Positions 28,660 to 37,768 of a stretch of 64,000 nt of DNA are shown here, one piece after another. A model generated the notes under the pieces. The model did not search any database, was not told the DNA's origin, and saw only the letters and a program-made list of their open reading frames with translations. How positions within the stretch are numbered: position 1 is the first letter of the stretch; each line of letters begins with the position of its first letter. This DNA comes from Gilliamella sp. wkB171 (GTDB lineage Bacteria > Pseudomonadota > Gammaproteobacteria > Enterobacterales > Orbaceae): the NCBI RefSeq assembly GCF_001693755.1, contig NZ_LYST01000038.1, positions 1 through 64,000 on the forward strand. Direction: 5' to 3'. The position numbers were made by a program, and so were the translations under genes.

Positions 28660-29429
28660 TGTCGTGCCTGCTTATTTTGTTTATTACCACAGATTGAGCA
28701 GTTAGGTTGTTTTGTCAGCTTAACTTGATTAAATTGCATACTCATTGCATCAACCATTAGTAGTCGACCCGATAACGGTGTGCCATAATGAGTCAGCACT
28801 TTTATTGCTTCTAATGCTTGCATTGAGCCAAACATTCCCACTAGAGGGGCCATTACCCCAGCTTCAACGCAAGTCAATTGATCGTCGCCAAATAAACGAC
28901 TCAGGCAGTGGTAACAAGGCTCATCATGCTGATAAGTAAATACAGTTAATAAACCTTCCATCCGAATGGCTGCACCAGAGACTAGTGGTGTTTTAGTTTG
29001 AAAACAGCAACGGTTAATTTGTTCTCGAGTAGTTAGATTATCGCTACAATCAATCACAATTTGATGATGTTTGATAAGTGAAAGTAAGCAACTATCATCC
29101 AGTTTTTGGTTCACTGTATTAATGATGGTATCTGCATTGAGTTTACTTAGCGTGTGTTTTGCGACTTCAACTTTATATTGATTGATTGTTTTTTCTGTAT
29201 ATAAAATTTGTCGGTTTAAATTCGATTTTGTCACGGTATCAAAATCAACTAAAGTTAATTTTCCAACTCCAGCCGCTGTGAGGTAAAGCGAAGCTGCACA
29301 GCCAAGTCCACCTAAACCAATAATTAGTACCGCACTATTTTTTAACACTTGCTGTTTTTCAATATCAAAACCATGCAAAGTTATTTGCCTATCGTAACGA
29401 AATAATTCTTGATCAGTTAGCGCTTGCAT
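28656..29429 (-). CDS. moeB: MoeB, molybdopterin-synthase adenylyltransferase
   Basis: A 257-residue E1-like enzyme with nucleotide loop GLGGLGCAASLYLTAAG (about residues 38-54), Arg finger in SNLNRQ, DCSDN, and zinc cysteines in CYHC and CSIC. It adenylates the C-terminal Gly of MoaD for molybdopterin synthesis. ThiF and HesA are related, but VSGAAIRMEGLLTVFTY and TCVEAGVMAPLVG match MoeB best. moeA, its usual partner, is not adjacent; dusC is instead. Confidence 0.85.
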   Translation of the reverse strand: MQALTDQELFRYDRQITLHGFDIEKQQVLKNSAVLIIGLGGLGCAASLYLTAAGVGKLTLVDFDTVTKSNLNRQILYTEKTINQYKVEVAKHTLSKLNADTIINTVNQKLDDSCLLSLIKHHQIVIDCSDNLTTREQINRCCFQTKTPLVSGAAIRMEGLLTVFTYQHDEPCYHCLSRLFGDDQLTCVEAGVMAPLVGMFGSMQALEAIKVLTHYGTPLSGRLLMVDAMSMQFNQVKLTKQPNCSICGNKQNKQARQ

Positions 29430-29453
29430 AATAGATAATTGTTCATCGTAAAT

Positions 29454-29494
29454 TGCTATATTATAGCAGACACTTGACGCCTTACGGCGCCAAG
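29454..29494 (-). promoter_or_regulatory. moeB promoter palindrome and hairpin after the M20 gene
   Basis: TGCTATATTATAGCA (29454-29468) is a perfect inverted repeat 25-39 bases before the moeB start and contains a minus-strand TATAAT. Next to it, CTTGACGCC (29473-29481) and GGCGCCAAG (29486-29494) form a 9-bp stem with one wobble pair and loop TTAC, directly past the stop of the upstream M20 gene, but without a T run. The 74-base gap thus seems to hold both the end of one unit and the start of the next. Confidence 0.5.
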
Positions 29495-29503
29495 CTGTTA
29501 AGA

Positions 29504-30823
29504 TTATTTGTCAAAACCAGACAAAAAGGTGAGATATTCTTCTTTGGTCATGAGTGGTTTGTAATTTGATATTAGCGTTTGTGCTGATTTTGCGTCATCA
29601 AAAAGTAAATCGATAATTGTACACGCCATCATTTGTGCAGGGCGAATATAAGCCATTTCTTCATCAAATACGACATAATCTTTTCCATGCAACACGCCTC
29701 TCACAGATCCGATCCATGGATGACTTACTGGCATAATGTGCGACAAATCACCTGTATCAGTACTACCTGTCATATGGGGTGCAACTGAGACATTTTCTTC
29801 ACCAATTAATTTTTCAGCGTTATACTTCAAAAGTTCATTTAACGTAGCATTATTATGTAAAGGAAGATAACCTGGTAAATCTTTGATTTCACAACTTGCC
29901 CCAACAGCCATCGCCCCCGCTTGTAAGGCTTGATTAATCCGTTCATTGGCTTTAATCATTGCAGGAACGTTACCTGCACGCACATAACTTTCCATTCTTA
30001 CATCACTGGGTACGACGTTAACCAAATCGCCTCCTTGAGTAATAATTGGATGGAATCGGATATAATCTTTTTCTTGAAATGTGTCACGAATTGCATTAAC
30101 ACCCATCAATCCCATCATTGCTGCATTTAATGCGTTAACGCCTGCATGTGGGGCTGCTGCTGCGTGAGCTGCTTCACCTTTATATTTGATTAGTTTTCCA
30201 ATAAAACCATTACTGGTTGTTGATATTTCAATAAAACCATCTTTACGTTCATTTGGTACACTAGTTAAGTGGATTTGCAGCGCCATATCGACATCATCAA
30301 ATTCACCTCGGGAGATGAGTTCGGGCTTACCACCAATGTATTTAATTTTACCTTCTTCAATAAGCCGATTTCGATAAGTGATTTCCACATATTCTTCAGC
30401 TGGTACTGCAAAAGGAACCACATCACCAGCTAAGTATTGCATGGCGCCAGAATCGATTAGCCCCATCGTGACAGCCATCATATTCGCAATTTGTGCATTA
30501 TGTCCACAGCAATGAACAGCACCAGAGGTTTCATCAGCAGCAGGATGATCTGCACAAATTATGGCATCAAGTTCACCAATAACCGCGACGCTATATTTAC
30601 TGCCTTTTCCGCCTTTTAAACGGCCTTTAACACCGGTTAACGCTAATTTATTTTTATAGGGCACGCCCAATTTTTCAAAAGCTTGTTCTACTTTTTTTGC
30701 GGTTTTGTGTTCTTTGTAACCAAGTTCGGGTTCAGCCCAAATAGCTTCAGCAATGGCTTTTATATCTGCTTTTCGATTTGCAATAGCAAGGCAAACCTGT
30801 TGTTTAAGTTCTTCTTTAGTCAT
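29504..30823 (-). CDS. M20 family amidohydrolase/peptidase (AbgB-like)
   Basis: A 439-residue M20D-type metallohydrolase. Metal-site motifs are GELDAI (about residues 82-87), HCCGHNAQ (about 104-111), the catalytic VPAEEYVE (about 139-146), the dimer-domain HAAAAPHAGVNALNAAM and GSTDTGDLSH. Relatives cut N-acyl or aminoacyl amides, for example p-aminobenzoyl-glutamate (AbgAB). The sequence does not fix the substrate. It is the last gene of a unit with two membrane proteins, probably a transporter for its substrate. Confidence 0.85.
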   Translation of the reverse strand: MTKEELKQQVCLAIANRKADIKAIAEAIWAEPELGYKEHKTAKKVEQAFEKLGVPYKNKLALTGVKGRLKGGKGSKYSVAVIGELDAIICADHPAADETSGAVHCCGHNAQIANMMAVTMGLIDSGAMQYLAGDVVPFAVPAEEYVEITYRNRLIEEGKIKYIGGKPELISRGEFDDVDMALQIHLTSVPNERKDGFIEISTTSNGFIGKLIKYKGEAAHAAAAPHAGVNALNAAMMGLMGVNAIRDTFQEKDYIRFHPIITQGGDLVNVVPSDVRMESYVRAGNVPAMIKANERINQALQAGAMAVGASCEIKDLPGYLPLHNNATLNELLKYNAEKLIGEENVSVAPHMTGSTDTGDLSHIMPVSHPWIGSVRGVLHGKDYVVFDEEMAYIRPAQMMACTIIDLLFDDAKSAQTLISNYKPLMTKEEYLTFLSGFDK

Positions 30824-30842
30824 AAATTAATTCCTATTCCAG

Positions 30843-31292
30843 TTAAATAACACCTTCCCAATGTAACGTAATCTGTGCAATGATTGCGGCAAAAATAAAC
30901 GTACCTGAAAACACCGCTAGCGAAACAGGGATAATTCGCCAAGAGATACTTTTAAACAATGCTAAATCTTTGCCAATAGCAAGCCCTGCGTAGGCAAGTA
31001 CCGGTGTACAAACGGCAAGTAACGAAACATTGTCCGTAATGGAAACAACTTGTTCATGGAAAGGAAATATAGGGGATGAGGCAATGGCTGCAACTACCGA
31101 CACCCATAAAATTACTGGAAATTTATTGAGTAAAGGTACTTTGCCAACAAAGTATCCAACAATTGATATAACTACCAAAATAGCTAATGCTTGTAACGAT
31201 AACATAAAATCAACTTTGTAGCCGACAGTGTTACCCGCTGCCATAATAATAGCTACTAAGATGAGTAAAAATAGTGTTTCTAAACTTTTCAT
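30843..31292 (-). CDS. Small polytopic membrane protein of the M20/DUF3100 module
   Basis: A 149-residue hydrophobic protein with about four or five membrane segments and the motif LAYAGLAIGKDLALFKSISW near the C-terminus. It lies between the DUF3100-like gene (15-base gap) and the M20 hydrolase (19-base gap) on the same strand, so the three are one operon. It may be a second subunit of the transporter encoded upstream. I do not recognise a characterised family. Confidence 0.65.
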   Translation of the reverse strand: MKSLETLFLLILVAIIMAAGNTVGYKVDFMLSLQALAILVVISIVGYFVGKVPLLNKFPVILWVSVVAAIASSPIFPFHEQVVSITDNVSLLAVCTPVLAYAGLAIGKDLALFKSISWRIIPVSLAVFSGTFIFAAIIAQITLHWEGVI

Positions 31293-31307
31293 TACAACAA
31301 TCCTTCC

Positions 31308-32081
31308 TTAATTACGACGAAAACGAGCAAAAGTGTTATATAAAAAAGAAGCAAAAGGTAATGAAAATAAAGTATAAATGTAGATACCCACTATACTGGA
31401 CATTAAATTTGCTGTTGTTGCATAGGCTTTAATTTCACTTGCCAGATCTGGATAGAGATCGCTAATTGGTGCTAATGACGCAGCCATCATACTTCCGCTA
31501 CCAACACCCGCGCCCATAGCTAAAGCATAGGGGTGAAGAATATCTAACTTAGCCATAACACTTGCTAATATGCTCATCCAAATCGCACCATAAAGTGTCC
31601 CACAAACGTACATAGCCATCACACCACGTCCTTCGGCTGAATCTAAACCGTATTTATCTGCAACAATAGCAATATTGGGTTCACGAGCAACTGAATAAGT
31701 GGCGCCAACCGCTTCACGTTTCATACCTAACATCATTGCTAAAGGTAATCCTAATAAAATGGTACCGGCAAAGTGACCTAGCTCTTGAAAAATGAGTGCC
31801 AGTTTTGCATCTTTTAAAATCATATCGATTTTAGGACCAACGGCAACGCCCAATTTGGCAACAAGTAGCATTAATGTGACAATCATAACGGCACTTGCAT
31901 GATTCATATTTTTTATGTTTAATATTTTGAGTTTAGGAAGGCTTATGATTCCGCCAATAATCATAGCATATAGCATGGGGTATAAAGTAATAATCCAAAT
32001 AGATTGTTTACCAATAAACTCACAGATCAGAACGACTATTAGTGCTAACAAATGCACTCTATAGTCTTTAATAATTTCCAT
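31308..32081 (-). CDS. DUF3100-like membrane protein, putative transporter
   Basis: A 257-residue protein with about seven membrane segments. LYPMLYAMIIGGIISLPKL near the N-terminus and the Gly-rich AMGAGVGSGSMMAASLAP (about residues 191-208) resemble the DUF3100 family, often found beside M20 hydrolases. No function is established. First gene of the three-gene unit. The family call is from memory and moderately secure. Confidence 0.65.
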   Translation of the reverse strand: MEIIKDYRVHLLALIVVLICEFIGKQSIWIITLYPMLYAMIIGGIISLPKLKILNIKNMNHASAVMIVTLMLLVAKLGVAVGPKIDMILKDAKLALIFQELGHFAGTILLGLPLAMMLGMKREAVGATYSVAREPNIAIVADKYGLDSAEGRGVMAMYVCGTLYGAIWMSILASVMAKLDILHPYALAMGAGVGSGSMMAASLAPISDLYPDLASEIKAYATTANLMSSIVGIYIYTLFSLPFASFLYNTFARFRRN

Positions 32082-32288
32082 CCTTATAAACCTCTAATAA
32101 TAGTTTTTATCAATAATCACTATCCATGATATATAGAATCATAGTCAGTATTTGCACTGCATATTTAATATACATAACCTTGATTATTACCGTCAATAAA
32201 CAACTGTTGTTAATTTGTTAATCATAATCAAGATTGTCTTTTTGATGAGCTGATTGAAACAATTGAATAATAAATATCAATAAATGCC

Positions 32289-32316
32289 TTTATAAGCCCT
32301 TTATTTGATTTATAAT
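32289..32316 (+). promoter_or_regulatory. Putative aspS promoter
   Basis: TTTATA (32289-32294), a 16-base spacer, and TATAAT (32311-32316), 42 bases before the aspS start codon. The -10 is a perfect consensus and the -35 is weak. It lies in the 276-base divergent gap between the DUF3100-like gene and aspS, which contains no gene. Confidence 0.45.
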
Positions 32317-32357
32317 ACAGACAATTTTTATAGCTTGAAATTTTAACAGGATATTTT

Positions 32358-34115
32358 ATGCGTTCGATTTATTGTGGTCAGTTAAACTCATCTCATATTA
32401 ATCAAGAAGTTACCTTGTGTGGTTGGGTTAATAAACGCCGAGATTTAGGTGGTATGATTTTTATTGATATGCGTGATCGCGAAGGAATTGTACAGGTCTT
32501 TTTTGATCCTGATTATTTGCAGGCGTATCAGTTAGCGGGTGAACTACGCAATGAGTTTTGTATTCAAATTAAAGGTAAAGTAAGGGCTAGACCAGAAGGC
32601 CAAATCAATAAAGATATGGCAACTGGTGAAGTTGAAGTTTTAGCAACTGAACTTGTTATTTTTAATCGAAGTGATGTTTTACCATTAGATTTTAATCAAA
32701 ACAATAGTGAAGAGCAGCGTTTAAAATATCGATACATCGATCTTCGTCGTCAGGAGATGACGGCAATTTTCAAAACACGCGCTAAAGTGACTGCCTTTGT
32801 ACGTTCGTTTATGAATGAACATGGTTTTTTAGACATCGAAACCCCTATGTTGACTAAAGCCACACCAGAAGGTGCGCGTGATTATTTAGTGCCTAGCCGA
32901 ATCCATAACGGTGAATTTTATGCTTTACCTCAATCTCCACAACTATTTAAACAACTCTTAATGATGTCAGGATTTGACCGATATTATCAAATTGTTAAAT
33001 GCTTTCGAGATGAAGATTTACGTGCAGATCGTCAACCTGAATTTACCCAAATTGATGTTGAAACTTCATTTATGACAGCAGAGCAAGTGCGTGAGATCAT
33101 GGAGCAAATGATTCGTGAACTATGGTTGCATGTTAAAAATGTTGATTTAGGTAAGTTCCCTGTTATGACCTTTGCAGAAGCCATGCGACGTTTTGGTAGT
33201 GATAAGCCTGATTTACGTAATCCGCTTGAAATTATTGATGTGGATGATTTAGTTAAAGATATCGATTTCAAAGTATTTTCAACGCCTGCTAATGATCCAA
33301 AAGGGCGTGTTGCATTACTTTGTGTGCCTAATGGGGCGCAATTAACCCGAAAACAGCTTGATGACTATACGCAATTTATTTCGGTTTATGGTGCCAAAGG
33401 TATGGCTTGGATCAAAGTTAATGAACGTAGCAAAGGACTAGATGGTGTCCAAAGCCCTGTTGCAAAATTCTTTAATCAGACACAAATGGAAGCATTACTT
33501 AATCGAGCTAATGCTAAAGATGGCGATATATTATTATTTGGTGCTGATAGCTACAAAGTTGTTAGTGATGCGCTAGGTGCATTACGCTTAAAAGTTGGTA
33601 AGGATTTAGCCTTAACAGATGAAAATAGATGGGCCGTTCTTTGGGTTGTGGATTTTCCAATGTTTGAAGAAACAGATGAAGGGCTTAGTGCCATGCACCA
33701 TCCATTCACCTCACCAAAAGATTTTACACCTCAGCAGCTAATGGAAAGTCCTGAGACAGCAGTTGCTAATGCCTATGATATGGTCATTAATGGTTATGAA
33801 GTAGGGGGCGGTTCAGTGCGTATTCATCGCAGTGAAATGCAACAAGCGGTATTTTCAATTTTAGGTATTAATGAACATGATCAACGTGAAAAATTTGGCT
33901 TTTTACTCGATGCCTTAAAATATGGAACCCCACCTCATGCAGGACTGGCATTCGGATTAGATCGCTTAACTATGCTATTAACAGGCACGGATAATATTCG
34001 AGATGTGATTGCATTTCCGAAAACCACAGCCGCTACCTGTTTATTGACTGATGCACCGAGCCCGGCAAATCCAGCAGCATTAGTAGAACTAGGAATCGAA
34101 GTTTGCAAAAAATAG
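32358..34115 (+). CDS. aspS: AspRS, aspartyl-tRNA synthetase
   Basis: A 585-residue class IIb synthetase of bacterial type. The N-terminal OB-fold ([20 protein letters not shown], about residues 21-40) binds the anticodon. Class II motif 2 is [16 protein letters not shown] (about 217-232), a GAD insertion domain follows, and motif 3 is [13 protein letters not shown] near the C-terminus. It charges tRNA-Asp, whose gene is at 709. nudB follows after 11 bases, as in E. coli. Confidence 0.97.
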   Translation: MRSIYCGQLNSSHINQEVTLCGWVNKRRDLGGMIFIDMRDREGIVQVFFDPDYLQAYQLAGELRNEFCIQIKGKVRARPEGQINKDMATGEVEVLATELVIFNRSDVLPLDFNQNNSEEQRLKYRYIDLRRQEMTAIFKTRAKVTAFVRSFMNEHGFLDIETPMLTKATPEGARDYLVPSRIHNGEFYALPQSPQLFKQLLMMSGFDRYYQIVKCFRDEDLRADRQPEFTQIDVETSFMTAEQVREIMEQMIRELWLHVKNVDLGKFPVMTFAEAMRRFGSDKPDLRNPLEIIDVDDLVKDIDFKVFSTPANDPKGRVALLCVPNGAQLTRKQLDDYTQFISVYGAKGMAWIKVNERSKGLDGVQSPVAKFFNQTQMEALLNRANAKDGDILLFGADSYKVVSDALGALRLKVGKDLALTDENRWAVLWVVDFPMFEETDEGLSAMHHPFTSPKDFTPQQLMESPETAVANAYDMVINGYEVGGGSVRIHRSEMQQAVFSILGINEHDQREKFGFLLDALKYGTPPHAGLAFGLDRLTMLLTGTDNIRDVIAFPKTTAATCLLTDAPSPANPAALVELGIEVCKK

Positions 34116-34126
34116 CGAAATGTTAA

Positions 34127-34567
34127 ATGCAAACATTTAAAAAGCCTGAATCGGTGTTAGTTGTTATTTACTGCCAAAGCACTTTGCGTTGTTTGATGAT
34201 GCAACGCAAAGATGATCCTAATTTTTGGCAGTCAGTAACAGGCAGTTTAGAGAATAGCGAATTGCCAGTTGAAACGGCAATTCGTGAAGTGTTTGAAGAA
34301 ACAGGTATTGATATTGTTGGTAGTAATTTGTCGTTAGTCGATGCTAAACATGTGGTTGAATTTGAAATCTTTCCACAGTTTAGACATCGATATGCACCAC
34401 AGGTTAAGATAAATAAAGAACATTGGTTTTATCTGCCTTTGACTACCGAGGTAAAACCTATGTTGAGTGAACATTTAGCCTATCAATGGATGTCAATTCA
34501 AGATGCGGCTAATTTGACCTTATCGCCTAATAATCGAGAGGCGATCAAGAAAATTGTAAATTATTAA
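34127..34567 (+). CDS. nudB: NudB, dihydroneopterin triphosphate pyrophosphatase
   Basis: A 146-residue Nudix hydrolase with a full Nudix box (GSLENSELPVETAI then REVFEETGI, about residues 38-60) and the NudB-typical DDPNFWQSVTGS before it and FEIFPQFRHRYAP after it. It removes pyrophosphate from dihydroneopterin triphosphate in folate synthesis. It begins 11 bases after aspS; yebC-ruvC, which follow in E. coli, are absent. Confidence 0.92.
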   Translation: MQTFKKPESVLVVIYCQSTLRCLMMQRKDDPNFWQSVTGSLENSELPVETAIREVFEETGIDIVGSNLSLVDAKHVVEFEIFPQFRHRYAPQVKINKEHWFYLPLTTEVKPMLSEHLAYQWMSIQDAANLTLSPNNREAIKKIVNY

Positions 34568-34588
34568 AATTCAGTTAAGAGGTCGGGT

Positions 34589-35002
34589 ATGAAATTAAAT
34601 CGTTACATTATGTCAATTTGTTTATCTTTTTTTACCCTAAATAGTTATGCTGAAATAAACATACCAAAGTGTCAAATTAACCAAAATCAATACATGATTT
34701 TTGATGAATATGATACTCAAATTGCAGAAAAAATAATTGATTATAAATTACATGATCAACCTGAAAAACGAGCGAGTAGTATTATTAAAATATTTGCTAA
34801 TGATAATAGTGAAAATCGAAATTACTGGTTAGCTTCTTTTCAATTTGATGATAACACTACGCAATATTTATTCTTTCAAGTTAAACCAGAAAAGTTTATT
34901 GAAGTTGATCAAAAACAATTTCAAACCTTATTACCTAAAATTATTGAATGCAATCAGAATAAACAAACGCCCATTTATAGTGAAAATTTTGATGAAGATT
35001 AA
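34589..35002 (+). CDS. Small secreted protein of unknown function
   Basis: A 137-residue protein with a clear signal peptide (cleavage after NSYA, about residue 22). The mature part is hydrophilic, with two Cys (about residues 28 and 123) that could form a disulfide, and an acidic tail. It lies 21 bases after nudB, with AGAGGTCGG before the start, so it may be co-transcribed. I recognise no family. Confidence 0.7.
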   Translation: MKLNRYIMSICLSFFTLNSYAEINIPKCQINQNQYMIFDEYDTQIAEKIIDYKLHDQPEKRASSIIKIFANDNSENRNYWLASFQFDDNTTQYLFFQVKPEKFIEVDQKQFQTLLPKIIECNQNKQTPIYSENFDED

Positions 35003-35081
35003 TCCAAGACATAAGTCAAACATCATTTAATAAACAAAACCCCTTTGGATTGGGTATCAAAGTAACAGGGAGTAATAGTGA

Positions 35082-36545
35082 ATGAATTTTTCTAATTTTC
35101 GTGATTTTTTAACTTATCTTGAGCAACAAGGTGAATTAAAAAGAATTACTTATCCTGTTAGTCCTTATCTTGAAATGACCGAAATTGCCGATAGAGTTTT
35201 ACGTGCACAAGGTCCCGCATTATTATTTGAAAACCCTATTGGTTATACGATGCCTGTATTATGTAATTTATTTGGTACAACAAAACGGGTTGCAATGGCA
35301 ATGGGGCAAGACGATCCCTCGGCATTACGTGAAATCGGGCAGCTTTTAGCTTTTTTACGTGAACCTGAACCGCCAAAAGGTATTCGACAATTTTTCAATG
35401 TTTTACCGAAATACAAGCAGATATTGAATATGCCGGTCAAGCGCCGATCATCGGCCGCTTGTCAAGAAGTGGTATTAAAAGATGAACAAGTTGATTTAAC
35501 ACAATTGCCTATTATGCATTGCTGGCCAGGGGATGTTGCTCCATTACTTTCTTGGGGATTAACTATTACTAAAGGTCCTTATAAAGAAAGGCAAAATGTT
35601 GGTATTTACCGATTGCAATTATTAGCCAAAAATAAATTAGTGATGCGCTGGTTGTCGCATCGAGGTGGTGCACTTGATTTTGCCGAATGGCAACAAGCTC
35701 ATCCTCACGAAAAATTTCCTGTGGCGGTGGCTATTGGCGCAGACCCTGCAACAATTTTAGCCGCAGTTACACCAGTACCCGATACTTTACCAGAATACGC
35801 ATTTGCAGGGTTATTAAGGCAAGGTCGAACCGAGGTAGTTAAAGCATTATCTAATGATTTAGAATTGCCAGCCACAGCAGAAATTATTTTGGAAGGTTAT
35901 ATTGATCCAAATGAAGTGGTACCAGAAGGGCCTTATGGTGATCATACCGGTTATTATAACGAAGTTGAAAATTTTGCTGTTTTTACTGTTACCCATTTAA
36001 CTCATCGCAAAGATGCCATCTATCACTCAACTTATACTGGACGACCACCCGATGAACCGGCTGTGATGGGATTAGCGTTGAATGAAGTTTTTATTCCCAT
36101 TTTACAAAAGCAGTTTCCCGAGATTGTAGACTTTTATTTACCGCCAGAGGGATGCTCATATCGAATAGCTGTTGTGACTATCAAAAAGCAGTATCCTGGT
36201 CATGCTAAACGTATCATGATGGGGGTTTGGTCCTACTTACGACAGTTTATGTATACCAAGTTTGTCATTGTTTGTGATGATGATATTAATGCACGTGATT
36301 GGAAAGATGTTATGTGGGCGATTTCAACACGTATGGATCCTCATCGAGACACCACGTTCATTGATAATACTCCGATTGATTATTTAGATTTTGCTTCTCC
36401 GGTTTCGGGCTTAGGATCTAAAATGGGATTGGATGCCACAAATAAATGGCCAGGAGAAACTAACCGAGAATGGGGCAAAATAATTAAAAAAGATCCTAAG
36501 GTCGTTGCTTATATTGATGAAATTTGGGATAAACTTGGCGTGTAG
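35082..36545 (+). CDS. ubiD: UbiD, 3-octaprenyl-4-hydroxybenzoate decarboxylase
   Basis: A 487-residue prenyl-FMN decarboxylase close in length to E. coli UbiD (497). Conserved prFMN/metal segments are [20 protein letters not shown] and [15 protein letters not shown] (about residues 283-297); [21 protein letters not shown] is near the C-terminus. It removes the carboxyl group in ubiquinone synthesis and needs cofactor from UbiX, not seen here. Its presence implies the cell makes ubiquinone, relevant to the odd respiratory genes in this window. Confidence 0.95.
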   Translation: MNFSNFRDFLTYLEQQGELKRITYPVSPYLEMTEIADRVLRAQGPALLFENPIGYTMPVLCNLFGTTKRVAMAMGQDDPSALREIGQLLAFLREPEPPKGIRQFFNVLPKYKQILNMPVKRRSSAACQEVVLKDEQVDLTQLPIMHCWPGDVAPLLSWGLTITKGPYKERQNVGIYRLQLLAKNKLVMRWLSHRGGALDFAEWQQAHPHEKFPVAVAIGADPATILAAVTPVPDTLPEYAFAGLLRQGRTEVVKALSNDLELPATAEIILEGYIDPNEVVPEGPYGDHTGYYNEVENFAVFTVTHLTHRKDAIYHSTYTGRPPDEPAVMGLALNEVFIPILQKQFPEIVDFYLPPEGCSYRIAVVTIKKQYPGHAKRIMMGVWSYLRQFMYTKFVIVCDDDINARDWKDVMWAISTRMDPHRDTTFIDNTPIDYLDFASPVSGLGSKMGLDATNKWPGETNREWGKIIKKDPKVVAYIDEIWDKLGV

Positions 36546-36669
36546 CCAGTTAATAATAATGCTTGATAAACAATATCTTTTACATAAATTTACTTAAAAT
36601 AAACAAAAACTATCACCTTTTTATGCATTTATGTATAATTATTCCCCATGTTATGGCAATTAAATAATT

Positions 36670-37731
36670 ATGAAAAAATTTCGAATTTTATTGGCGCTTA
36701 TGTTTTGTTTTTCTTATGGCGCCTTGGCAAGTGAAACTAAAACTCAGACAGATACTGAACTGAAGGTTGCAGATCCTGGTTCATTAATCCCTTCTTTACG
36801 GGTTTCAGCTGAAAAAGGTGATGCACAAGCTCAATTTTCATTAGGAACTATTTATAAACAAGGTTTAGGTGTTGAAGTTAGTGATATTCGAGCCTTTTTT
36901 TGGTATAAAAAAGCAGCGGATCAAGGGTTAGCTAAAGCGCAAAATAATCTGGCTTATATGTATCAAAATGGTTTGGGTACCACAGCTGATCTTGTGCAGG
37001 CATTTCAATATTATAAACGCGCAGCAGACCAAAATTATGCCTTAGCTAAATATAATTTGGCGTTAATGTATAAAAATGGTGAAGGGACAACTAAAAATAC
37101 CTTAAGTGCAATTGATTATTTTACTCAAGCTGGTGAGCAAGGCGTTTTAGATGCTTACCTTAATTTAGGTATCATGTATTTTTTTGGCGATGGTGTTAAA
37201 GAAGATAAAATGGTTGCAGCAGATTGGTTTAGTAAGGCCGCTAAAGGCAACAATCCTGAAGCTCAATACTATTTAGGTTTGATGTCAGAACATGGTGATG
37301 GTTTGACTAAAGATTATGTCGCTGCTACTTATTTTTATACTCAAGCCGCAGAACGAGGGCATGTACTGGCGATGTATAACTTGGGTATTATGTATGCAAC
37401 AGGAACTGGCACAAAATCTGATAATTCTAAAGCTGCATACTGGTTTACTAAAGCGGCTGAAGCAGGTAATGCTGATGCACAATACAATATTGGCGTGATG
37501 TATGAAGTTGGTGGCGGCGTGCCAAAAGATGCCAAGAAGGCTGTAGAATGGTACATTAAAGCCGCAGAACAAGGTAGTGTTGATGCGCAATATAATTTAG
37601 GTATAAAGTACCTTGAAGGCGAAGGTATTGAAAAAAATACCAATCGGGCGATCTATTGGTTTACTAAAGCAAGCGAGCAAGGTGACAAAGATGCTAAAGC
37701 TTATTTAGATCAGTTATTATCAGGAAAATAA
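36670..37731 (+). CDS. Secreted Sel1-repeat protein
   Basis: A 353-residue protein with a signal peptide (cleavage after GALA, about residue 21) and eight consecutive 36-residue Sel1-like repeats from about residue 49, each of the form A-x-Y-N-L-G-x-M-Y...G-x-G...A-x-x-W-Y-x-K-A-A, plus a degenerate ninth. Such proteins form alpha-solenoid scaffolds; the partner cannot be told from sequence. It is monocistronic, between ubiD and convergent ppc, and ends at a bidirectional terminator. Confidence 0.9.
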   Translation: MKKFRILLALMFCFSYGALASETKTQTDTELKVADPGSLIPSLRVSAEKGDAQAQFSLGTIYKQGLGVEVSDIRAFFWYKKAADQGLAKAQNNLAYMYQNGLGTTADLVQAFQYYKRAADQNYALAKYNLALMYKNGEGTTKNTLSAIDYFTQAGEQGVLDAYLNLGIMYFFGDGVKEDKMVAADWFSKAAKGNNPEAQYYLGLMSEHGDGLTKDYVAATYFYTQAAERGHVLAMYNLGIMYATGTGTKSDNSKAAYWFTKAAEAGNADAQYNIGVMYEVGGGVPKDAKKAVEWYIKAAEQGSVDAQYNLGIKYLEGEGIEKNTNRAIYWFTKASEQGDKDAKAYLDQLLSGK

Positions 37732-37757
37732 AAAGAGCAAATTGCTCTTTTTATTTT
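37732..37757. terminator. Bidirectional terminator between the Sel1 gene and ppc
   Basis: AAAGAGCAA (37732-37740) pairs with TTGCTCTTT (37742-37750), with A residues before and TTATTTTTT after. It lies directly after the Sel1 stop and 12 bases past the ppc stop on the other strand, so it can serve both convergent genes. Confidence 0.8.
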
Positions 37758-37768
37758 TTGATGGTCCG

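Noticed and set aside
37285-37643. Two long antisense frames inside the Sel1-repeat gene
   Set aside because: They mirror the repeat periodicity of the sense gene, with Cys/Ser-rich artefact composition.
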